From NCBI GenBank assembly GCA_031276375.1, contig JAISNE010000218.1, positions 1-10,785 of the forward strand: 10,785 bases of DNA, written 5' to 3'. The position numbers were made by a program, and so were the translations under genes. Source of the stretch: Accumulibacter sp. GTDB lineage: Bacteria > Pseudomonadota > Gammaproteobacteria > Burkholderiales > Rhodocyclaceae. The notes under the pieces were generated by a model. That model had not been told where the DNA came from and ran no database searches. It worked only from the letters and a program-made list of their open reading frames with translations. Of the stretch, positions 6,000-10,785 are shown one piece after another. The first letter of the stretch is position 1. Every line of letters begins with the position of its first letter.

Positions 6000-7264
6000 T
6001 TTTGCGCATGCTGCGTCAATCCTGGCGGCGCAATCCGCGCCGCAAGCTTTTGTCGATCGCCACGGTATTCCTGGCCGCCAGCCTGTTGTCCGCGCTGATG
6101 CTGGTGTCCATCGACATCGGCGACCAGATGGCGCGCGAGATGAAGTCCTACGGCGCCAATATCCTGATGCTTCCGGCGGAACAGGCGGCGCTGCCGTCGC
6201 TCGGCGACGGCGAAGACAATCCGCTGGCAGGGCAAAGTTCGCTGGATGAGTCCGAGCTGCCCAACATCATGGATATTTTCTGGCGCAACAACATCGCGGG
6301 TTTTGCTCCGTTGTTGAGCGGCGAAGTCAAGCTCGACGATGGCCTCGCCGTGAAGGTCGTTGGCACGTTTTTCGACAAACGCCTGACGGTGCCCGATGAA
6401 GACGATTACCATACCGGGCAAAGGACCATCAGCCCTTTCTGGCATGTCCAGGGGGAATGGCCCGATGACGAAAAGGACGAAGCACTGGCGGGTTCGGCGC
6501 TGGCGCGCGCGCATGGCTGGCGGGCGGGCATGGAACTGACGGTGGGCGGCGCGCCGCTCAGGATCGCGGGGCTTTTGACTTCCGGCGGGGAGGAGGAAGA
6601 CGCGCTGGTCGTGCCGCTGCGATTGGCGCAGCAATGGCTGGACATGCCGGGAAAAATCCAGGCGGTGCGCGTTTCGGCCCTGACGGTGCCGGAAAACGAT
6701 CTGTCCAAACGCGCCCTGCGCGACCCCGATTCGCTCGATGCCGAAACTTACGATCTCTGGTATTGCACCGCCTACGTGTCCTCCATTGCCCACCAGCTGG
6801 AAGAGGCGGTCTCGGGCAGTATCGCCCGGCCCATCTGGCAGGTCGCGGCATCGGAAGGCGTAATCATCGAAAAAATACAGTCATTGCTGATCATGGCGAC
6901 ATGCGCCGCGCTACTGGCGGCGGCGATGGGGATCGCCTCGCTGATGACCAGCGTCCTGATGGAAAGGTCGCGTGAAATCGGCCTGATGAAGGCGCTGGGC
7001 GCGCACGATTGGCAGGCTTCGCTGCTGTTTTACGCCGAGGCCATCCTCGGCAGTCTCGCCGGAGGACTCCTGGGCTGTCTCGCCGGTTGGGGTCTGGCGC
7101 GCGTCATCGGCTGGCAACTGTTTGACGAGCCGCTGCGATTTTCGTGGATCGTGGCGCCATGCGTGCTTTTGATCTCTGTCTTCATTGCCGTGGCGGGAAC
7201 CTGGTTCCCGGCCCGGCGCATTGCCCGGCTGTATCCGGTGGAAGTGCTCCATGGCCGCGCCTGA
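5996..7264 (+). CDS. FtsX/MacB-family ABC transporter permease, first subunit
   Basis: This is a 422-residue inner-membrane protein with the MacB/LolC layout. One N-terminal helix (about 20-42) leads into a large periplasmic domain (about 45-290), then three C-terminal helices (about 298-322, 343-370, 385-405). The cytoplasmic coupling segment after the second helix reads ERSREIGLMKALGA (323-336), typical of FtsX-type permeases that contact the ATPase. The start is set by AAGGAG (5983-5988) and by ATGA overlap with the previous stop, indicating coupled translation. It should pair with the next gene product and the ATPase as a heterodimeric complex. Such complexes move or extract envelope molecules, or transmit force to the periplasm, rather than import small solutes through a classical channel. 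The substrate in P19/FTR1 clusters is unknown. Confidence 0.9.
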   Translation: MILRMLRQSWRRNPRRKLLSIATVFLAASLLSALMLVSIDIGDQMAREMKSYGANILMLPAEQAALPSLGDGEDNPLAGQSSLDESELPNIMDIFWRNNIAGFAPLLSGEVKLDDGLAVKVVGTFFDKRLTVPDEDDYHTGQRTISPFWHVQGEWPDDEKDEALAGSALARAHGWRAGMELTVGGAPLRIAGLLTSGGEEEDALVVPLRLAQQWLDMPGKIQAVRVSALTVPENDLSKRALRDPDSLDAETYDLWYCTAYVSSIAHQLEEAVSGSIARPIWQVAASEGVIIEKIQSLLIMATCAALLAAAMGIASLMTSVLMERSREIGLMKALGAHDWQASLLFYAEAILGSLAGGLLGCLAGWGLARVIGWQLFDEPLRFSWIVAPCVLLISVFIAVAGTWFPARRIARLYPVEVLHGRA

Positions 7265-8378
7265 CATGCGCCGCGTCATGCTGCTGCGCGCCATCTCGCT
7301 GCGCAACCAGCGGGTGCTCGTGGTGTTTCTGGCGCTGATGGTCGGCGCCGCCATCGTCAATGCGCTGGCCTCGGTGTATTTCGACATCAATATCAAAATG
7401 AGCAGCGAGCTGCGCACCTTTGGAGCCAATTTTTATGTCGGGCCGGCCAAGGGGCACACCCTGCCGGAAAAGGATTTCGAAGCGGTGCTGGCGGCGGCGC
7501 CCGCGGGATTGATCGAGGCCGGCAGTCCTTATCTGTACGGTTCCGCGCGCAGCGAACTGGAACGCATCGCGCTGGTGGGAGCGCAGTTTTCCCAGTTGGG
7601 GCGGCTGGCGCCGTACTGGCAGGTGGAAGGCGATCGGGTGGGCGTGGATTTCGACGACCGGAACGCCATGATCGGCCGAACATTGGCCGCCCGCCTGGAG
7701 TTGAAGGTGGACGACACGCTGACTCTGGTCAAGGACGGAGAAAAGCGTTCGCTGCGCATCAAGGGCATCATCGACGCGGGCGACGCCAGCGACAGCCTGC
7801 TGTTTGTCAGCCTGCCCCTGGCGCAGACGTGGCTGGACATGCCGCACACGGTTTCTCACGCTTTTTTCAGCCTGAACAATCGCGCCGGGGAAGTGGATGC
7901 TTTTGCCGAAAAATTGCAGGCCGCCCACCCGGACTGGTCGGTACGGCCCATCCGCAAAGTCTCGGCCAATGAAGGAGAAGTGTTGCTCAAGATTCAGGGA
8001 CTGATGGGCCTGATCTCCATTGTCATCCTGCTGCTATCCACCCTGTGCGTGAATACCTCGCTGATGGCCATCGTCAGCGAGCGGAAAAAAGAGTTTGCCC
8101 TGCAAAAAGCCATTGGCGCTTCCAACCGCTCCATCGTGCGACAAGTGCTGCTGGAAACGCTTTCGATTGCCTTTCTGGCGACCTGCGCGGGTTGCCTGCT
8201 GGGCTTCCTGCTGGCGCAAGTATTGGGGCAAACCGTGTTCTCATCCAGCATCGGTTTGCGCTGGGCCGTCATTCCGATCACATTCGCGCTCTCGGTCACC
8301 GTGGCGCTGGCCGCTGGCGTGGTTCCGTTGCGGCGCATCATGTATATTCAGGCGGCGGCAGTATTGAAAGGTGAATGA
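7251..8378 (+). CDS. FtsX/MacB-family ABC transporter permease, second subunit
   Basis: This is a 375-residue paralogue of the preceding permease with the same layout: N-terminal helix (about 21-43), periplasmic domain (about 46-245), and three C-terminal helices (about 251-274, 302-328, 338-360). The coupling segment is SERKKEFALQKAIGA (276-290). Both proteins share the stretch ending in FGAN or YGAN just after the first helix, and a QxWLDMP motif late in the periplasmic domain. I chose ATG 7251, with GGAAG six bases upstream and a 14-base overlap with the previous gene. ATG 7266 (MRRVMLLRAI) is possible but has no Shine-Dalgarno, and the far upstream ATG 7185 lies deep inside the neighbouring gene. 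Two distinct permeases argue for an asymmetric complex. It probably works with the ATPase encoded next. Confidence 0.9.
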   Translation: MAAPDMRRVMLLRAISLRNQRVLVVFLALMVGAAIVNALASVYFDINIKMSSELRTFGANFYVGPAKGHTLPEKDFEAVLAAAPAGLIEAGSPYLYGSARSELERIALVGAQFSQLGRLAPYWQVEGDRVGVDFDDRNAMIGRTLAARLELKVDDTLTLVKDGEKRSLRIKGIIDAGDASDSLLFVSLPLAQTWLDMPHTVSHAFFSLNNRAGEVDAFAEKLQAAHPDWSVRPIRKVSANEGEVLLKIQGLMGLISIVILLLSTLCVNTSLMAIVSERKKEFALQKAIGASNRSIVRQVLLETLSIAFLATCAGCLLGFLLAQVLGQTVFSSSIGLRWAVIPITFALSVTVALAAGVVPLRRIMYIQAAAVLKGE

Positions 8379-9127
8379 AAAAAGACATGGCAAACGCTAT
8401 TGCTGTTGAAACCCGCCAGGTGGGTAAAAAGTTCGGCTCCGTCACGGCTCTGGACGGCATCGACATCCGCGTCGGCAGCGGAGAATTCGTGGCGCTGATG
8501 GGAGCTTCCGGCTCCGGCAAAACCACCTTGATGAACATCCTGACCTGTCTGGACACGGCCAGCAGCGGAGAAGTCTGGCTCGACGGAGTGAACGCGGCCA
8601 CGCTGGACGAAGAAGGCCGCCGCGAATTCCGGGCGCGCCACATTGGCCTGGTGTTCCAGCAGTTCCACCTGATCCCCTATCTGAACGCGCTGGAAAACGT
8701 CATGCTCGCGCAGCACTACCATAGCGTGGTCGATCAGCCATCCGCCCGCGCGGCGCTGGAACTGGTGGGCATGGAGCATCGTCTGGAACACCTGCCCAGC
8801 CAGCTTTCGGGGGGAGAACAGCAGCGGGTCTGCATTGCTCGCGCGCTGGTCAATCGGCCGCCCATCATTTTTGCCGACGAACCGACCGGCAACCTGGACG
8901 AAGAAAACGAAAACCGCGTGCTGGACATTTTCGAGAAACTCCACGCGCAGGGACACACCATCGTCATGGTGACGCACAACCCGGTACTGGGCCATCGCGC
9001 CGAACGCATCGTATATCTGCAACATGGCCGTATCGTGGATGCGCCGGAGGCGATTTCCGCCACCGCGCGCCAGACCAACGGTTCACGCGCGTTCGCGATG
9101 GCCGCGAGCGAAAGCGCGAGGCCATGA
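8375..9127 (+). CDS. ABC transporter ATP-binding protein, LolD/MacB type
   Basis: This is a 250-residue cytoplasmic ATPase with every catalytic element intact: Walker A GASGSGKT (43-50), Q-loop GLVFQQF (91-97), signature LSGGEQQ (144-150), Walker B IIFADEP with catalytic Glu169, D-loop and switch His201. The family is the MacB/LolD/FtsE group that partners FtsX-type permeases, and the two preceding genes provide these. The frame starts at ATG 8375, overlapping the previous stop by four bases. ATG 8387 (fifth codon) is an alternative: AAAGG at 8367-8371 is three bases from the first and fifteen from the second, so neither spacing is ideal. The C-terminus after about residue 225 is Ala/Ser-rich and not conserved. 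Confidence 0.93.
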   Translation: MKKDMANAIAVETRQVGKKFGSVTALDGIDIRVGSGEFVALMGASGSGKTTLMNILTCLDTASSGEVWLDGVNAATLDEEGRREFRARHIGLVFQQFHLIPYLNALENVMLAQHYHSVVDQPSARAALELVGMEHRLEHLPSQLSGGEQQRVCIARALVNRPPIIFADEPTGNLDEENENRVLDIFEKLHAQGHTIVMVTHNPVLGHRAERIVYLQHGRIVDAPEAISATARQTNGSRAFAMAASESARP

Positions 9128-9654
9128 AAACCCGGCCAAGTCATCGTCTTTCCGCCGCGGCGCTGTCGCTCGTGCTGACCCTCGCCCTGGGCGCCTGCAA
9201 GGATGAAGTGGCGGTCATCGGACAAGCGGCGCCGGCCCTGGCCGCGCTCGACGCACAGGGCGCGCCGGTCCGGCTGGAGCAGTGGCGCGGCAAAGTGGTG
9301 TACCTGAATTTCTGGTCGACCGGATGCGGGTATTGTCTGGCGGAAATGCCACGTCTCGATGCCTTGCGGCAACGATACAAAGACCAGGTGGAAGTGGTGG
9401 CCGTGAATATCGACCCGGACGACATGCCCATCGGCGAAGCGCCGCGGCCATTGCAAGTGTCGTTTCCGGTGCTGCGCGATTCCATGGGCATCACGCGCGA
9501 TCGCTATCGGGTGGAAGGTACGCCGGCCAGTTTCATGATTGGCGCGGATGGTGTCTTGCGCCAGAGCTACAAGGGAGCGCGATCCGCCGAGCGCCTGGAG
9601 ATGGTGTTTCGGGAAGCGGCGCAAACACTCGCGGACGGCAAGGGTTCAAGATAA
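9124..9654 (+). CDS. TlpA/ResA-like thioredoxin-fold lipoprotein
   Basis: This is a 176-residue exported redox protein. The N-terminus is a lipoprotein signal peptide with lipobox LGAC, giving lipidated Cys25. The following residues are Lys-Asp, not the +2 Asp inner-membrane retention signal of enterics, so outer-membrane placement is possible. The thioredoxin fold is clear: [12 protein letters not shown] leads to the active site CGYC (68-71), and the cis-proline motif is GTPASF (Thr133-Pro134), followed by [10 protein letters not shown]. This matches the TlpA/ResA group that reduces or oxidises thiols in the envelope. In related clusters two thioredoxin-like genes stand here; only one is present in this window. 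The ATGA start overlaps the ATPase stop, and the upstream GAGG is very close, so translation is probably coupled. Possible clients are the cysteines of the Fe-S protein or haem attachment on the adjacent cytochrome c (inference). Confidence 0.9.
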   Translation: MKTRPSHRLSAAALSLVLTLALGACKDEVAVIGQAAPALAALDAQGAPVRLEQWRGKVVYLNFWSTGCGYCLAEMPRLDALRQRYKDQVEVVAVNIDPDDMPIGEAPRPLQVSFPVLRDSMGITRDRYRVEGTPASFMIGADGVLRQSYKGARSAERLEMVFREAAQTLADGKGSR

Positions 9655-9659
9655 CGGAC

Positions 9660-10121
9660 ATGCGTCGTTTCGTAAAACTCCGGCTGGTCCGAGCTTCACT
9701 GATGGCCGGCGTTCTCGTCGGTTTGTCGTTTTGCGCCGCGAGCCGGGCGGCCGACCAGCCCCCCCCCGCGAAAGCGCCGCTTTCAGCATCGCCCCCCGCT
9801 GGCGCGGAGAATGCGGACATCATCAAGGCGGGAGAAAGAGCCTTCCGCTTGCACTGCCGCTCTTGCCATGCCGTGGGAAACAAGGCGGTCAGCCGCAAAG
9901 GCCCGACGCTCAATGGCGTGACAGGGCAGAAAGCCGCCCAAGCCCAGGACTTCAAGTTTTCCGATGCGCTGCAAAAATCCGGCCTTGTCTGGACGGAAAA
10001 AAATTTCGTGGACTACAACATGAACCCGCAGCGCATGCTTGCCGGCACCAGCAAGAAAATGCCCGTCATCAAGGATGAAAAAATACTGAAGGATATTTAT
10101 CTCTATCTTCAGCAATTTTGA
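9660..10121 (+). CDS. Periplasmic class I cytochrome c
   Basis: This encodes a 153-residue precursor starting at ATG 9660, five bases after the thioredoxin gene; the Shine-Dalgarno is weak. A signal peptide (MRRFVKLRLV... with a hydrophobic core at 13-25) is probably cut after SRA (residue 30). A Pro/Ala-rich linker runs to about residue 50. The haem site is CRSCH (66-70), with His70 as proximal ligand. GPTLNGVTGQ (81-90) is the usual conserved loop, and Met134 in AGTSKKMPV is the likely distal ligand, followed by the C-terminal helix ILKDIYLYLQQF. This is a cytochrome c2-like mono-haem carrier. It ends the operon in the place where a second thioredoxin-like gene is expected. Its position suggests that it carries electrons to or from the iron-uptake complex, for example from ferrous iron oxidation or for the Fe-S membrane protein. 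That role is inferred. Confidence 0.92.
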   Translation: MRRFVKLRLVRASLMAGVLVGLSFCAASRAADQPPPAKAPLSASPPAGAENADIIKAGERAFRLHCRSCHAVGNKAVSRKGPTLNGVTGQKAAQAQDFKFSDALQKSGLVWTEKNFVDYNMNPQRMLAGTSKKMPVIKDEKILKDIYLYLQQF

Positions 10122-10278
10122 GGCAAGTTCCACCCGCCATGCACATTTTTATCGGGAACGAGTTGCTGCGTTCAGGTTTTTGCAAGGGGGGCGGGATAAG
10201 CGTCTCAATGATGTTGCCAGGTCAATCGCATTGCCCCTTTCTGGAACTGGTTTCCGAAAACTGCTCGCAAGACTTTTT
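10122..10278. other. Non-coding spacer after the operon
   Basis: I see no gene, clear promoter or intrinsic terminator in these 157 bases. A short AAGGGG and CCCCTT pair lies within it, but the arms are too far apart to make a convincing stem. Whatever ends transcription of the iron operon is not obvious here; the inverted-repeat element that follows could contribute. Confidence 0.5.
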
Positions 10279-10467
10279 ATACCAAGTTGCAGTCAACCCA
10301 TCGTGATACGAAAAAATGACTGAAATCTTGACACGTCAGACTGGAGCATTGACAGCCTAGAGCAGTTTAACTTTGAAAATATCCTGTCGATCTACCTCTG
10401 CGGGGAACAGAGGCAGTCTGATGCACAATATCATTGTTGAAATGCTCTATTGAACGCAACTTGGTAT
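10279..10467. mobile_element. MITE-like element, copy 1 (interrupted)
   Basis: Terminal inverted repeats ATACCAAGTTGC (10279-10290) and GCAACTTGGTAT (10456-10467) bound a 189-bp non-coding element; the similarity extends to about 18 bases with two mismatches. Left and right parts align base for base with the second copy at 10685-10785, apart from a few substitutions and an A-run of six instead of eight. In the middle it carries an extra 90 bases, explained by a nested insertion. Without these it would be 99 bp. It encodes no protein, so it must depend on a transposase elsewhere. A TA at each end just inside the outer AT/TA step may be the target duplication. Confidence 0.85.
10358..10449. mobile_element. 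Second MITE-like element nested in copy 1, with TA duplication
   Basis: An 88-bp insert (10360-10447) is flanked by TA on both sides (10358-10359 and 10448-10449). Its ends GAGCAGTTTAAC and GTTGAAATGCTC are inverted repeats matching at 10 of 12 positions. The centre holds a hairpin, CCTCTG (10395-10400) with CAGAGG (10408-10413). The corresponding site in the other copy reads GCC-TA-TTGAG with a single TA, which is the empty target. TA duplication and small size suggest mobilisation by an IS630/Tc1-type transposase. Confidence 0.8.
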
Positions 10468-10523
10468 CAGGTCATGCTTTCATGCGCCACCCTCGCTTTT
10501 TTTAAGACGAGGCGGTCAAAATA

Positions 10524-10600
10524 CCCGTCATTCCCGCGCAGGCTTAGAATCCAGAAAAGGTGGCGGAATACTGGATTCCCGCCTGCGCGGGAATGACGGG
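10524..10600. repeat. dRS3-like hairpin repeat
   Basis: CCCGTCATTCCCGCGCAGGC (10524-10543) and its perfect reverse complement (10581-10600) form a 20-bp stem, and a second inner pair GAATCCAG/CTGGATTC (10548-10555, 10571-10578; approximate left edge) strengthens it. The right arm contains ATTCCC-N8-GGGAAT (10575-10594), the layout of the neisserial dRS3 repeat, variants of which are common in many beta- and gammaproteobacteria. It gives rise to meaningless open frames containing the VIPAQAGIQ string. Its likely effect is RNA folding or recombination. Confidence 0.8.
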
Positions 10601-10614
10601 CGCGGGGGACGGTT

Positions 10615-10683
10615 GGCGATGGCGGATTCCATCGATTCGCATTGCTGGTAATAAACCAGGGGATGAATTCCGTAGCGACGGAT
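10615..10683 (-). pseudogene. GIY-YIG endonuclease gene remnant (internal 23 codons)
   Basis: Read on the - strand from 10683, the frame gives IRRYGIHPLVYYQQCES followed by MESAIA. This matches the middle of small single-domain GIY-YIG nucleases, which typically read YGVHxLVYYExHxSMExAI before the REKQIK helix. The expected downstream part is missing, replaced by 14 unrelated bases and the dRS3-like repeat. The N-terminal catalytic GIY-YIG part is cut off by the inverted-repeat element starting at 10685 and may lie beyond the right edge. It is a dead fragment in this window. Confidence 0.6.
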
Positions 10684-10684
10684 G

Positions 10685-10785
10685 ATACCAAGTTGCAGTC
10701 AAACCATCGTGATACGAAAAAAAATGACTGAAATCTTGACACGTTAGACTGGAGTATTGACTGCCTATTGAGCGCAACTTGGTAT
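10685..10785. mobile_element. MITE-like element, copy 2 (uninterrupted)
   Basis: A 101-bp element with ends ATACCAAGTTGC (10685-10696) and GCAACTTGGTAT (10774-10785); the right end coincides with the window edge. It aligns with both arms of copy 1 and has an intact TA site at 10765-10766 where copy 1 carries the 88-bp insert. It contains no coding sequence. It abuts the GIY-YIG remnant on its left, so it probably inserted into that gene. Confidence 0.85.

Noticed and set aside
5819..6793. 324-codon - strand open frame opposite the first permease
   Set aside because: Overlaps two confident genes and has no family resemblance.
10118..10306. 62-codon + strand open frame after the cytochrome gene
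   Set aside because: No ribosome site, no motif, and it runs into the inverted-repeat element.
10491..10512. CCTCG and CGAGG flanking a T-rich stretch as a terminator
   Set aside because: Only a 5-bp stem, and the T-run lies in the loop rather than after the stem.
10467..10777. Two - strand open frames of 91 and 77 codons
   Set aside because: Both run through the dRS3-like hairpin and MITE copy 2 and contain the PAQAGIQ or RAGGNP strings that this repeat produces by chance.
10279..10785. CRISPR array
   Set aside because: There are only two long repeats with mobile-element structure and no regular spacing of short direct repeats; no cas genes.

Overview
The window looks like a chromosomal segment of a GC-rich Gram-negative proteobacterium, most likely a betaproteobacterium. 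This is an inference from the high GC content, the strong Shine-Dalgarno sites, a signal-peptide-bearing outer-membrane barrel and a dRS3-like repeat at the right end; nothing here fixes the species. All the complete genes lie on the + strand and together form a Fur-type iron-acquisition locus of the FTR1/P19 kind, known as fetMP-fetABCDEF in uropathogenic E. coli and cj1658-cj1665 in Campylobacter jejuni.

Left edge (1-824): the 5' part of a rhodanese-domain gene runs off the window on the - strand. Just upstream of it is a 35-codon tail that resembles the end of a cystathionine-lyase-type PLP enzyme. Next comes a broken biotin-carrier domain on the + strand. This stretch looks like a recombination scar bordering the iron locus.

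Iron locus (825-10121): an FTR1 permease with a long periplasmic domain (825-2762) has its own candidate promoter. A second promoter with a good Fur-box-like site (2887-2916) precedes an outer-membrane beta-barrel (2973-3764) and the copper/iron-binding periplasmic protein P19 (3867-4391). A strong intrinsic terminator (4474-4502) follows P19. Then come six tightly packed genes: a DUF2318/FtrD-like Fe-S membrane protein fused to a cysteine-less YHS domain, two FtsX/MacB-type permeases, their ATPase, a thioredoxin-like lipoprotein and a periplasmic class I cytochrome c. Four of the five junctions overlap (4, 14, 4 and 4 nt) and the last gap is 5 nt.

Proposed working model (inference from family knowledge): the barrel may serve as the outer-membrane step, P19 binds iron in the periplasm and passes it to FTR1 for import, and the Fe-S protein, thioredoxin-like lipoprotein and cytochrome c provide redox steps. 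The FtsX-type ABC complex does mechanical or extraction work whose substrate is unknown. Two parts differ from the textbook cluster: the barrel, and a cytochrome c where the second thioredoxin-like gene is expected.

Right edge (10122-10785): non-coding and repeat-rich. Two copies of a ~100-bp element share ATACCAAGTTGC terminal inverted repeats. The first copy has been split by an 88-bp second element flanked by TA duplications, and the other copy preserves the empty site. Between them lie a dRS3-like hairpin repeat and a 23-codon remnant of a GIY-YIG endonuclease gene.
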